This document shows positions 10,501 to 20,875 of a DNA stretch of 64,000 bases, piece by piece (the stretch's first letter is position 1; every line of letters starts with the position of its first letter). Source of the DNA: Nematostella vectensis (Eukaryota > Cnidaria > Anthozoa > Actiniaria > Edwardsiidae). The stretch lies in assembly GCF_932526225.1 (NCBI RefSeq), contig NC_064034.1:11854887-11918886 (forward strand), in the 5' to 3' direction. A program made the position numbers and the translations under genes. The notes under the pieces are model-generated. The model did not search any database and was not told where the DNA came from. It worked only from the letters and a program-made list of their open reading frames with translations.

Positions 10501-13500
10501 AGTCGGATATTGTTCTAGTCTATTGTAATATTGTGAGGCCTATCCTCGAATATGCATCTCCTGTCTGGGCTAACCTGCCAGATTATCTGTGCCTACTTGT
10601 AGAAAGTGTACAAAAATATGCACTACGCATTATCTGCCCCGAGCTCTCATATGATATCGCCCTTGAGGACTGTAGCTTACAACATTTTAAAAGAAGGGGC
10701 CCAAAAGGCCCTTTCAAGGTATTTTCTCCTGTGTTTTAGATAATGTCTCATACATTTACCATATTTTTGGCTGCTAGAAGGGGGGGGCCGGGCCCCCTTG
10801 GCCACTCCCCTGGCTATGCCCTTGTATACTGCAATGACAATTGAATAAAACTTTATCTATCTATTATATCTATTTCTTAGTTGGGGGAGAATAAGATGCA
10901 ACCATTTTTCATTATTAAGTTTGATATTATCTCATTTTTAGGAGGTGCATCACACTGCAGCTACTGACCATGACTTCTTCTGGTTATGTGTTGGTAAGAG
11001 CTTGGTAACATTTTTGTAAAATTCACTTATAAAAACTATCACAAAGACATTCAGCTATCAAATGAGGTGACTAGAGCTTACAGCTAGTTTTCCAGGCACA
11101 TACGTCCAGGAATTGCTGAGGAAGGTTCTCAGTCATGGGTGTCATATGTAGGAAAAAAGCAAATGACAATTCTTTAATGAGAAATATCAACTTTTTCACA
11201 GCCCACACACCTATTACTACTTTATTAGCACAAAGAATGTGTCACAAATTATGCCTTTCTATATATAACAATATCAGCAAAGAGGTAGTTCATTACTTTA
11301 CATATATGTACTGTAGGATGACCTCATGAGCGTGACAAACATTGTTTCTATGGCCCCTGATTTATTATTTCCTCTGTAGGTATTGCCATGTTGATCACTG
11401 CTCTACTACTTTCTGCAAGAATGGGCATTTATCAGGTAAATTAGTATGTAATAGTTACTGAATGGATGGATAGGTCTTACACTCATCAAAATTTAAGCCA
11501 CTGGTTACACCCCCACTGAAACAGACCAAACGACTTTACTGGTTGTAAGGGAAAGTTCATTTATTACCTTGAAGGGAGACGTGAGGGATTTTGATAAAAG
11601 TAAAGGGAAAAAATAAGCCCGCCCCCCTGTTCTTGTGGAACAAAATTTTCCATGCCACCCCTTATACTTCCCCCATATTTTCGTCCCCCCCCCTTAAGAA
11701 AACCCAAAGAATGAAGGAGCAAAGGAGGGCAATGTCAATGTCAAAAAATGCATGCAAGAGATTAGCTGCAAGCTGGTGAGAAAGTGGAGGGGAAGGAATA
11801 TGTTGAAAACATTAATTCAGAAAACGTGAAGGCACTCAATTACTCAAATGTGCGACTAAATCCAGGTTGTCAACCTGATAAAGGCTCATGCTATATATGA
11901 CACAGAAGAAGCAAAAAGGCTTTTTGTTCTTTTGCATGCGAAAAAAGCGCAGCACGAGAAAGAAAAGAGAGAGAGGAAGACAGCAAATTAGATGAGGATA
12001 TTGATGATGAAGAATTAGCGCTTGTAGCATTAATGTTTTGTTAATGATTTCAAATATAGATTAACATAATCATAAAGCAAAAACCATTTAAAAAAATAGG
12101 GTGTTTACAGGTTTGCATTGCTTAGATAAAACTTAGTTTAATAGGTATCCTGGACTCCTGGATTGTTCATACCAAATAATGCCCCCAAACGGAGACTCCT
12201 TGAACCAAGAAGACTGATTTGATACTTGGTCAAAATATAAAAAAGGGACAACACCCAAAGAAACCAGTGCCCCCCTTTCTAAAAAACACTTTCAACACAT
12301 TCAACGCCCACCCTTTAGACATCAGAAATTTCTTGAGACCCCCCCCCTCCACAGTATCCTGATGCTGCCCCCCTTGGGGTAATAAATGAACTTTCCCTAA
12401 TGAAAATGGAAATTAACACGCAATACATCATTCATCATCAAATGGGCCTCACATGTGACTGACTTCACTCATCATTATGTAGATATGGACTACACCTTAG
12501 ATTTACTATTGGGCTATAAAACAAAAATTCTAGGGTCCATAAGTGCATATGCATAAAAACTATATCTGTAAAAAAAAGTTTCACATTTTGCGATGTCATG
12601 TAAATTATACTTTTTTCTTCTACCAGGAACAGCTATACACCACTTATGGAAAACACCCCAAGGAGGCCTTGTTCTATGCTGTAAGTTTAATTATCTCCTA
12701 TGTGTCTCATACATCACAGGAGGCCCAGTGTGTTAGCGTGTCAGCGTAAGGGGCCTCTCACCACATGTGGCCCAGTGTGTTAGCATGTCAGCGTAAGGGG
12801 CCTCTCACCACATGTGGCCCAGTGTGTTAGCATGTCAGCGTAAGGGGCCTCTCACCACAGGTGGCCCAGTGTGTTAGCGTGTCAGCGTAAGGGGCCTCTC
12901 ACCACATGTGGCCCAGTGTGTTAGCATGTCAGCGTAAGGGGCCTCTCACCACATGTGGCCCAGTGTGTTAGCATGTCAGCGTAAGGGGCCTCTCACCACA
13001 TGTGGCCCAGTGTGTTAGCATGTCAGCGCATGGGGCCTCTCACCACATGTGGCCCAGTGTGTTAGCATGTCAGCGTATGGGGCCTCTCACCACAGGTGAC
13101 CCAGTGTGTTAGCGTGTCAGCGTAAGGGGCCTCTCACCACATGTGGCCCAGTGTGTTAGCGTGTCAGCGTAAGGGGCCTCTCACCACATGTGGCCCAGTG
13201 TGTTATCATGTCAACATAGGGGGCCTCTCACCACATGTGGCCCAGTGTGTTAGCATGTGAGCGTATGGGGCTTCTCACCACAGGAGTCCCAGTGTGTTAG
13301 TATGTCAGCGTATGGGGCTTCTCACCACAGGTGGCCCAGTGTGTTAGCATGTTTATGTTTGGGGCCTCTCCTGTGCTAGGAATTGCAATATTCTTTTGAT
13401 TTCCATCCACCGAATCTGACTAGTTGAAGGTATGCGTTTTCACTTGAAGCCTTAGTTCCAGCTTGTGTTTCCTAATAACCTTCCCCCTCCAACAAGGACC

Positions 13501-14612
13501 CTCCTTACCCCTTCACTTTTCTTATGGTCCGTCCCTCAATAGAGGTTGAAGGCTAAAACTTAGAACAAGGATAATGCAAGCGCTTTATAGTATTTTTATT
13601 ATTATTGTTGATATTCTACAATCAAGCAATTTGTATTACATTTCAGCATGCCCTTCCTTTGCCTGGGTTCCTCTTACTTGTCAAGGACCTATATCGCCAC
13701 GTTATCATATTCAATGCATCAGGTAAGTTCACAAACAAGCTACCCTCTTTATACTGTATATATATTTTTTTCGCGCTGCATATTGCCTCGCTACACAATA
13801 AAACACAGGAATTAGACTGTTCCAAATGTCAAACAAAACTTTCTTGTGCAAAAACAGAAGCGCGGAAAAAAGCAAGAGTAATAGTGTGGATTAGTTTGAA
13901 TTTAACACTATAAATAAAAAACGCGAGCTTGAGACAAGTACTCAGAAATTTTATGGCTTATATGGTATTGAGTCACCTCACCATACCCACAACGCATTGC
14001 GTTTCGATTGAACTCAAGAATAGCTTTTATATGACTTTGCGCAACGGCAAACCCTTATTGGGCACTTCATTAGACAGGGACCCCTTAAACCACCACTTCG
14101 TGTCTTACGGTCTGGCGACTACAGGGACGTCAGCGATTGACATTTTTGTTCTCTACACTATTTAGAACTATAAAGTCCAATCAATTTTATTGGACTTAGC
14201 TCAGAATTGAAAGCTACGTATTAACCGTATTGTCATCGTTTGCCTTAAAAACGCGAACAGAAATATACTTTCATTGTTGTTGCTTGCAGAACCATTTATC
14301 CTGTTCGGGACCAGTCTCTTCATTCCCAAGCTGTGGCTCTACACGCTCGGCAATATGGTCACGCAATACGTGTGCATCCGGTCTGTCTACATTCTGACGT
14401 CAGAGTGTACGTCACTCACTGTCACGCTAGTGGTCACGCTACGCAAGTTTCTCAGTCTCCTGGTCTCAATTTTCTACTTCAGGAACCCCTTTACTGTATA
14501 TCACTGGATAGGCACTGCTCTAGTATTCTCCGGGACTTTAATCTTTGTCGAAATATTTAGTAAGATCAAACAGGTTTTCTTGCCAATTAAGAAAGAAGAA
14601 AAAGTCGAGTAG
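4589..14612 (+). CDS. SLC35B4: SLC35B4-type nucleotide-sugar transporter, complete
   Basis: Ten exons: 4589-4665, 6733-6846, 8466-8568, 8822-8871, 9787-9868, 10942-10993, 11380-11435, 12627-12680, 13647-13722 and 14290-14612. They join in frame to 987 nt, or 328 aa, close to the roughly 331 aa of the vertebrate protein. SLC35B4 is a multi-pass Golgi/ER antiporter that moves UDP-xylose and UDP-GlcNAc into the lumen for glycosylation. Recognisable blocks are the N-terminus MHPALAIILVFVGCCSN, then NFGRKQPAIPIR, NNYAFNFNIPVPLHMIFR, LLLSARMGIYQE, GKHPKEALFYAHALPLPGF and the family hallmark TQYVCIRSVYILTSECTSL followed by TVTLVVTLRKF. The tail is Lys/Glu-rich (KKEEKVE). Every border is GT/AG. The start is the first ATG and gives the family N-terminus. 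The introns carry many repeats, annotated separately. The family is near certain; the substrate is by family. Confidence 0.97.
5161..6007. mobile_element. hAT-like non-autonomous TIR element in SLC35B4 intron 1
   Basis: Near-identical terminal inverted repeats of about 21 bp are present: CTAGGCATGTGTAGATTGT at the left, and the reverse complement of a right end reading ACAATCTACATATGCCTAG. TTGTCT flanks both ends. If the termini are set at TAGG and CCTA, 7 of 8 flanking bases match, as expected for a hAT 8-bp target duplication. AAAAGTTGC words cluster under both termini, typical of hAT subterminal repeats. No transposase frame is visible. Confidence 0.65.
6120..6425. repeat. Dispersed repeat, copy 1 (intron 1)
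   Basis: Shares several blocks with 7135-7495 in the next intron: GGTCCACTTTCGGTTC, CTATAAAGCATAAGCTAGAT, CAGATTTTTATCAGAGA, and GGTCCACTTTCTCGGAT against a diverged equivalent. It ends in ATAAATAAACTTTCCCTTA, which resembles the right terminus of the TIR element at 11548-12398. Confidence 0.7.
7135..7495. repeat. Dispersed repeat, copy 2 (intron 2)
   Basis: Second copy of the family at 6120-6425. It opens with CAGGCCCGTATCCAGG and ends near a loosely matching inverted sequence (CCTGGGTACTGCCCTA), so weak TIRs are possible. C-rich and G-rich runs lie inside. Confidence 0.6.
7543..8112. repeat. 30-bp tandem array, 19 copies (intron 2)
   Basis: Nineteen head-to-tail copies of a 30-bp unit (AGTACACCTTCCCAAC, R, AGCACCCTATCAA) span exactly 570 bp. 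Variation is mainly CGA/CAA and GCA/GCT. Because 30 is divisible by 3 and the unit lacks stops, frames stay open on both strands, but the array sits wholly inside SLC35B4 intron 2. Confidence 0.95.
8317..8492 (+). repeat. 88-bp tandem duplication spanning the exon 3 acceptor
   Basis: Copy 1 (8317-8404) and copy 2 (8405-8492) differ at only two bases that I see. Each holds the polypyrimidine tract, TTTCAG and the first 27 bases of SLC35B4 exon 3. Only the second acceptor (exon from 8466) continues into the full exon. Splicing to the first (exon from 8378) would run into a stop about 20 codons later. Confidence 0.9.
9905..10880 (+). pseudogene. 5'-truncated CR1/jockey-like LINE reverse transcriptase (intron 5)
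   Basis: One open frame runs to 10739 and shows reverse-transcriptase blocks in order: LFTDFSKGFDLVDHS, GILQGTRLAPLLFAVLVNNL, the catalytic box YVDDLSV, GVHLSSNMSWRHHID and VYCNIVRPILEYASPVW. The endonuclease and the N-terminal part of the RT are missing. The frame ends early in a diverged C-terminus, and the element closes with AATAAAACTTTATCTATC, a short repeat tail typical of CR1/L2-like elements. It lies in the sense orientation of SLC35B4. The active-site box looks intact, but a fragment this short cannot be autonomous. Confidence 0.85.
11548..12398. mobile_element. Non-autonomous TIR element (intron 7)
   Basis: It is bounded by a perfect inverted repeat of about 21 bp: AGGGAAAGTTCATTTATTAC at the left and GTAATAAATGAACTTTCCCT at the right. 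The interior has C-rich runs and no transposase. A matching right terminus occurs near 6400, so this is a dispersed family. Confidence 0.7.
12723..13372. repeat. 47-bp tandem array, 14 copies (intron 8)
   Basis: The unit is CCCAGTGTGTTAGCATGTCA, GCGTAAGGGGCCTCTCACCA, CATGTGG. About 14 copies lie in SLC35B4 intron 8, and the last three or four are the most diverged. Confidence 0.93.
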
Positions 14613-14620
14613 TTAGTTTC

Positions 14621-14781
14621 CAGGGCCATAGGAGGTGGGCACTGGGGGCACGTGCCCCCCAATATGTTAAAAAATATAAGGAATTGACCAGTAGGGGCGA
14701 GGCTGTGCCCCAGAATATTTTCCTTATGCTTTTGTATTATGCCCCCCCCCCCCAATATTTCGAGGCCCACTACGGCACTGG
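14621..14781. mobile_element. Short TIR-like element in SLC35B4 3' UTR region
   Basis: The left end CAGGGCCATAGGAGGTGGGC roughly matches the reverse complement of the right end (CAGTGCCGTAGTGGGCC). The interior is C-rich and G-rich. No convincing target-site duplication was found. It lies a few bases after the stop codon, so it is probably transcribed as 3' UTR. Confidence 0.45.
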
Positions 14782-14891
14782 TTTACATACCTCCTCTACA
14801 TGCATCTATCTATTCAAAGCGAAGACTTCAAGTTTCCTATAGCCTGCGTGCAGCCGGAAATAGAAATGGAACTATTTTATAATCTGTTATA

Positions 14892-14897
14892 AATAAA
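14892..14897 (+). terminator. Poly(A) signal for SLC35B4
   Basis: AATAAA about 280 bases after the SLC35B4 stop. It lies in sequence related to 22125-22215, the fold-back arm, so the signal may have been supplied by a repeat. Confidence 0.4.
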
Positions 14898-15273
14898 CAT
14901 TGTATATATTGTGTGTCCTTGCACCTTCTCGGGAAATAATTTAAATTGAACTAATTTCAGTATATAACAATAAGTTGCGAACTAATAATCGGGTGGTAAG
15001 GTTGTGGTAAAACCAGCAACAACAAAAAATTGTCTCGCGAACTTGTTGCAAAAAAGTAATGTTGCGCTTCTTAGCACCCAAAAACAACTTGTGTCGCAAC
15101 AAATCGTTTTGTTGCAAGTTTTAAAAAAAATGTCGGAGAAAGTAGTAATCCTACCTTAGATTTAAAAAAAAGTTTGCAACGCGCCTCATGACTCCTTGAG
15201 GTGACGAATATGGGAAAACTATGGGAAATTGTTTTCGAAAAAAAAAAGAGAAATATTTGTGCCCTTTAACAAC

Positions 15274-15341
15274 ACCTCAGCTGGGAATCGCACCCAGTCC
15301 ACGCGGCCACGGTCACGCATGCTCTGTTACACCACTGAGGT
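15274..15341 (-). other. tRNA-like Pol III relic
   Basis: On the minus strand, ACCTCAG at the 5' end pairs with CTGAGGT at the 3' end as a 7-bp acceptor stem. A perfect 5-bp T-stem (CTGGG/CCCAG) carries a B-box-like GTGCGATTCCC, and TGGTGTAACAGAGCA resembles an A-box and D-arm. A long T-run follows about 30 bases downstream, like a Pol III terminator. I cannot fold a standard anticodon arm, so a tRNA pseudogene or SINE head is more likely than a working tRNA. Confidence 0.5.
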
Positions 15342-16269
15342 TTCGTGTTGTTCTCGGCGAGGAAAAAACCTCTTGTGGGACCAAAACCGTTTTTAGCATC
15401 CCACCAGAGTAAAACCTCAATTTTGTTCCAGTTTTAGTCTGGGACGTGTAAGCCAAACAACGTTTGAGCATATTTTCTGCCTGACCAGAAAAGTGATGAA
15501 TGTTTTGGCCAAAATTGATCGCCAAGCGCGAGCATATCTTTTTCGATCTCGTTGCCCTAGCCGTCGCCGTCGTTCTTGCTTAAGGTCCCTATTCTCGCAG
15601 TGGAACAACGTCAATATTTTTTTTGGATATTCAAGGATATTGCATTAGTGAATTTTTTTATCTTTTGAAGAGTATTTTCGCTGCGGGTAATAACACACCT
15701 GGTCAATCTTGAAAAATCACTTTTAAAAAATAACTCCCATGATGCATCGGGGTCACGCACGGTTCGACCAACACCTGGTATAAAACCAAAATTGGTAGAT
15801 GTCACGTAGGTGCAAAGGGAGGTGCAACTAGATGGTAATTTGACGTGTGACGTCGACTATGACGTCATCAAACACAAAAAACGTTACACGGGATGATCAA
15901 AAGCAAACATCCACATCATTTGAAAGAAAGATCGTCAGAAAAGCTCATTTGTCGATGACTTGAGCGCAACGAGGTGGCCACAATCACTGAACTTGGTAGA
16001 TGTCATGTAGTAGATGTATTGTGTCAGGGGGTTAAACGAGATAGGCACGTGATATGTGTCGCGTTGTTAACGTCACGAGTGGTTGTAAAGCTTTTTATGA
16101 TTATTAGACAAGATCAGCAATGTTGCGGGTATGGAGCTCCGCTGCTAGGCGTGCCTGAATGATCACAATGATGAAAAAAAAAAAATCTTGAGAGCAATCC
16201 AAAAGATATCGCAAAAACACGTTTTTAACCCAAAAACAAACAAACAAATTTGGGGCAAGATCACAAATT
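15342..16269. other. Intergenic repeat-like stretch
   Basis: No gene recognised. 15780-16000 contains TTGGTAGATGTCACGTAG, GACGTGTGACGTCGAC and TATGACGTCATCA, words similar to those in the repeats at 16560-16975 and in the fold-back at 21-22 kb. It is probably a diverged member of the same family. Confidence 0.4.
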
Positions 16270-16505
16270 TAGTTGAAGGTCTTGAAGCAACCAAAAAGAT
16301 GGCCAAAATGGTCTAAAGCTTCCCAAAATATGGCTAAAAGGGTCTTGGAGCGACCAAAAAGATGGCTTAAAGGGTCTTGGAGCGACCAAAAAGATGGCTA
16401 AAAGTGTCTTGGAGCGACCAAAAAGATGGCCAAAAAGGTCTTGGAGGAACATAAAGATGACCAAAAGGTCTTGGAGCAACCAAAAAGATGACCGAAAAGG
16501 TCAAA
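16270..16505. repeat. 32-bp tandem repeat, about 7 copies
   Basis: Repeats of GGTCTTGGAGCGACCAAAAA followed by GATGGCTAAAAG, with point variation and short indels. Confidence 0.85.
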
Positions 16506-16559
16506 CTAACAAAATCCCTAATTTTCGTTCTATATATTCCAATATAAAGCTTTATTTAG

Positions 16560-16975
16560 ATCTGACGCCTAGACGACGTCACGTGACCATCTCGTTGCAC
16601 CGAGTTGCAAGTTTAGTTGTCTCACGATATTTTCATTTTATTACGCTGGACCTACTACAAGACGTCTACCAACTTTGGTTGTCAAACGATGTTTATCATG
16701 AGCAGAAAATGTTTATTTATTACGTCATCGATGACATCAATCATCACGGTACCATCTCGTTGCGCCCGCTTGACACCTATGAGACGTCGACCAAGTTTGG
16801 GTGTCAAAAGATGTTTTTTATCAGAGATACGAGTATCTTTGTTTTGACGTCAGAAATATTCATTTAATTACGTCATCGATGACATCATATATCACGGTAC
16901 CATCTCGTTGCGCCCGCTTGACACCTATAAGACGTCGACCAAGTTTGGGTGTCAAACGATGTGATTTGGTGACAA
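16560..16975. repeat. 152-bp tandem repeat rich in ACGTCA words
   Basis: Two close copies and one diverged copy. The shared words are ATTACGTCATCGATGACATC, CACGGTACCATCTCGTTGCG and GACGTCGACCAAGTTTGG, spaced about 152 bp apart (16715 and 16867). The first, more diverged copy starts near 16560. Confidence 0.8.
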
Positions 16976-17033
16976 CAAATAGACGAATACTGGGAACCAC
17001 GTGCCGCGAAAACTCGAATCGATGGCAGTAGCG

Positions 17034-17148
17034 GATTTAGAGGGAGGGTTTAACCCCCCTCCCTTTTGGGCTGCCAGAAAGGCACGAGTAACAAAAGATA
17101 ATTACCCCCTCCCCCCCTCTGGCGAAAAGGTAGATCCGCTCCTAGATT
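17034..17148. mobile_element. Possible short TIR element
   Basis: CAGTAGCGGATTTAGAGGG at the left is loosely inverted by GGTAGATCCGCTCCTAG at the right. The interior is C-rich. No target duplication was identified. Confidence 0.3.
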
Positions 17149-19670
17149 GATTTCCGCCCCTAGATTGATTACAAATATCAGCTACCACTTTTTCTTATAC
17201 CAATGCAACCTGTGTACGCGGCCCACCGCCAGAGAACTCCGCCAAATGGACCACAAAAATGTTTAGAAGTAATTCAAAAAAAGACCTCAAGGGCCTTGGA
17301 GATTGAAAAAAATCAAAAAATCAGTTTATTAGAGGGGAGCTCCTAGAAATGAAAACATCACTTAGCTTTAATATTTATATTGTGATAGTATTTCGTTTCA
17401 TTTTCATTCTTTCATGTTTTCATCCAATGCTTCTTGACTGTTTTATAATAATCATTGAATCGCTGTTGTTATATGATGCAGTCACCAACAATGCTCAATG
17501 TGGAAAACTGCAAATTAGTAATGTATTGAAAGAAGAGATCACCTGTAATCAGTATATGGCCAATGCATCACATGATAAAGTTATCGACAAAAGGGGGAGA
17601 GGGGGATGCATACCTCCAGGAGACTGAATCCTCCCACGCAGACCAGTAATACATAGACTACCAAAATCTCAAACTAACGAACCATTTGTTCGTGATAAAA
17701 AAAAGACTTAAACAAAAATCATGTGACAGGCTTCACCTAAACGAAAAAAAACCTCCCCCTTCCCAAGGGCCCAGATTCAAATAATACTCTGGCCCTCTTG
17801 CTAGCCAATGATTTTGATTTATTATATTAGTTTGTAATTGCTTTATATAAAAAAAGCAATGCTTTCTATGGTCTGGATCTTATTTTGTATCTATTTTCAT
17901 CTATATTAAAGATAAAAATATATAGCTTTGTAGAGATTTGAATACAAGTCTCCTGGTATAAAAGCAAACTGTTATATGGTACAGCTTCAACCAAATGACA
18001 GTTTATTCCCTTTTATTCCTTAGCCAAGGTTAAAATCAGAAACTAGTTACAGCTCTAACAAGTCTGCATGACTAGCATTCGTTTTGATTTAGCATTCTTT
18101 TTAACGCTTTTTTCATTTCATAAATATTGTTCAGATGGATTAAGTTCTAAACAAATAAGACAAGAAATGAATAAAAAATATTTTAAATATATATGCTCTT
18201 TGGTAGAGCTGCTCTCTGAGAAAAAACTCACAGTTAGCTCCACGCATCTTCTAGCATCCCATTATTTCTGTAGACGATCATCTGTGAAGAGAAAATGAAC
18301 CCACTTTATTGAAATTCTATGATACCAATATTTTTTGGCACGTTACTCAACCCCCTTCCCCCTTCCCCAAGGACCCCTCCCATTCGAAACGTTGACTGAT
18401 CACAGAAAATCCCCAACGATGGTGGAAAAACATAATTTTTTGCCAAGTTTATTCTTGTTAGTATTCCCAACATTAAAACAGATTAAACATTAAATCAAGT
18501 TTGATCGTGTTTCTTTCAGGAGGCTTCGGGAAAATTAATTTGAAATTAATACCAGAACACGGCATGACACGCAGTTTCGTACTTTATTATTTTGGAGTGT
18601 TTTACTTTTTGACAAGAACAGAAATTATTTTCTCTCCTCGGTTTGTTTAAATGGTGTGCTAAACCAAATTCATAGCGGAGCCAGCGCGGCCGCAGGCCGC
18701 GCGCGGAGCTCCATAGGTATAGAAATATGGTATAGCTATGCGACTTGGTTTTGGTGGTCATCACGCGGGTACCCTGTGTGTCACAATCCATCCAGTCAAT
18801 CGTGCAACTCCCAGACCCTACTCGATCTTAAGCTGTTGTGTGTTTTTTACCGCCTCGCTTTGTGCTGCAAAGTTCGTATGTTCACAAGAGGAAAGGCAGC
18901 TTGAAAATAGTATTTAATGAGAAAATAAGCGGATTCAAATGGGCTGAAGTTTTTGAGGAAACGTTTTGTCTGAAATACGAACCGATGTAAAATCCCGCCC
19001 GTGGCAACAGCAGCAGCTAAAAAGAAGACTAAGAGGAGAGGCTCTACACTACCATTCTGTATTCATTCACGTCTATATCTATGCAAGGAGATCCTGAGAG
19101 GAAAAGGCATTGGATTGATGTCTTTTTTCAGCTATAAAAATCATTCACTTGTGTTGACGAATTCCTTGCTAGCAGAAAGATCACGGTTTACAACAAAAAG
19201 CGAACACAACCACTAGGCGACAAACATAAAGCGACAAAAAAAAAACACTGCCAAGGTGAGTTTTTGACGATGATTTGTATTGAAAATATGACATTTTTTT
19301 CCATTTATTGTTGTGCTTTTATGATGTATGTTTGTTCGCTTTTTTCCCCAAAACCAATCGCTCAAACTAAAACATCGTACCAGCTTTAGTATGACGTCAA
19401 GACGACATATCAATGTTATCTATCCTTGTTTTGATTGGCTAAAATACCATCTACTTGAATTCCGATTGGCTTATAATTTTGGCACTTGAATGGCTTTTAT
19501 CCAACTGACAATCGCCATGAAAATGTTTACTTCGTAAATACTTACTTACAAGTTCTATAAATTCAGGCGTATATTCCTCACGGTAAGTAAGAATTTAACG
19601 ACAGAAATACGTAGTAGTCTAGCTGCTGTATCAATGACACTTAGCTTGTTCGATTTATACATATGTTTTT
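17149..19670. other. Intergenic stretch, no gene recognised
   Basis: AT-rich DNA with short open frames that lack domains or splice support. At 18680-18715 there is a CG-rich patch (GCGCGGCCGCAGGCCGCGCG). At 18763-18778 there is ACGCGGGTACCCTGTG, exactly inverted at 31763-31778 in the second fold-back, so part of this stretch is repeat-derived. Confidence 0.45.
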
Positions 19671-19675
19671 AGAGT

Positions 19676-19865
19676 ACAGATGTTTACAAGTTTTCATTTT
19701 TCCCCATACTATTCCAGATTGGAACAGCCTTCCGGCGCAAATTGCTAGAGTTCAATACTTTCATTTAAGACCTTAGTCTCGAAATAGGGCTGTATAAATT
19801 ATTATAATATACTGTTTTAGTCTTATTTAAATATGTACATTTATTTATCTTGGTATAATGCAACT
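19676..19865 (+). pseudogene. 3' end of a LINE reverse transcriptase (frameshifted)
   Basis: TDVYKFSFFP in one frame is followed, after a one-base shift, by HTIPDWNSLPAQIARVQ and a stop. This is the characteristic C-terminus of CR1/L2-like LINE ORF2 proteins in animals. Everything upstream is lost. Confidence 0.7.
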
Positions 19866-20875
19866 CAGCTTACAGTAACCGAGCATTAAAACTGAGAATT
19901 CGTGGTTTAACAGACAATTTGAGCATAACAACATCCTTTGATATTCTTCGTTCTCTCTTTACTTTATTGACAGCGTTGAGATATTTAATCAAGGCTGACA
20001 AATATCATCCTGTCATATATTGCTAAAGAAGACCTTTCTTGTCTTTATATCCTGTGTATTTAGTCTTTTTGAAGATACAGCAACTTTTTCAACATTACAG
20101 TTACAAGAGAATTTTTTCATCGAAAATAAAAACCAAAAATGCAACCTATATTTTTTTGCTCAAGCTTATATTGTCTGCATCTTGCATACTATCTAATTTG
20201 TTTATTTATTTTTATTCAAATAGTTATAGAAAATTAAGAAGGTTATAAATGGGATGATGAAAATATTAATTTGAAAGAAAAACAAATACCCCAGTTAATT
20301 GTATTCACTTTTATTTAGGTGAAACCAACCAAGGACTACCCGAGGGTCATGATTGATGCTAAAGGCTGGAAGGCATAAGAATAGGCAAATGTAGCTGGGA
20401 TTTTTCACTTTGATACAGCAGTATAAGTGTAATAGGGTTTTTAGTGCAAGATGCTTTGAGTAAACAAGCGGGAAAGGCGGTAAGCGCTCAGTGAAAAATT
20501 TCCTGTAGAAAGAGAAGAAACAACTCAAACTCTAAAATACTCTACAATGTTTAGGCATTTTGTAATTTGTGGCGCATGGCGCAATAAATAATAACAGGAT
20601 AATTTTATTACCAAGACCTCGTTAGAAGTGAACATGGGAACTTTCTTGAAATGCGCGACGGAATTTTCCAGTTCAACATTCTATACTTCACCTTTTGAGT
20701 GAGTATGCCTTACCTTCCGAACGCAATAAAGTTGCCTCTGTGTATATGTGAAGTGAGACAAAATAACACCAGCAAGTTTAGCAGAATGAACCCAAGAATG
20801 AACCCAAGTCGGGCTGATCTATTTTGCGAGCGTGAATATTTGATCTTACCATGTGTACAAGGGACTAGTATACTA
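19866..20875. other. Intergenic stretch, nothing recognised
   Basis: AT-rich sequence up to the left arm of the fold-back. No exon, RNA gene or TIR recognised. Confidence 0.4.

Noticed and set aside
18546-18904. Gene in the CG-rich patch near 18.7 kb
   Set aside because: Frames on both strands lack domains and splice context, and the area shares a 16-bp word with a fold-back repeat.
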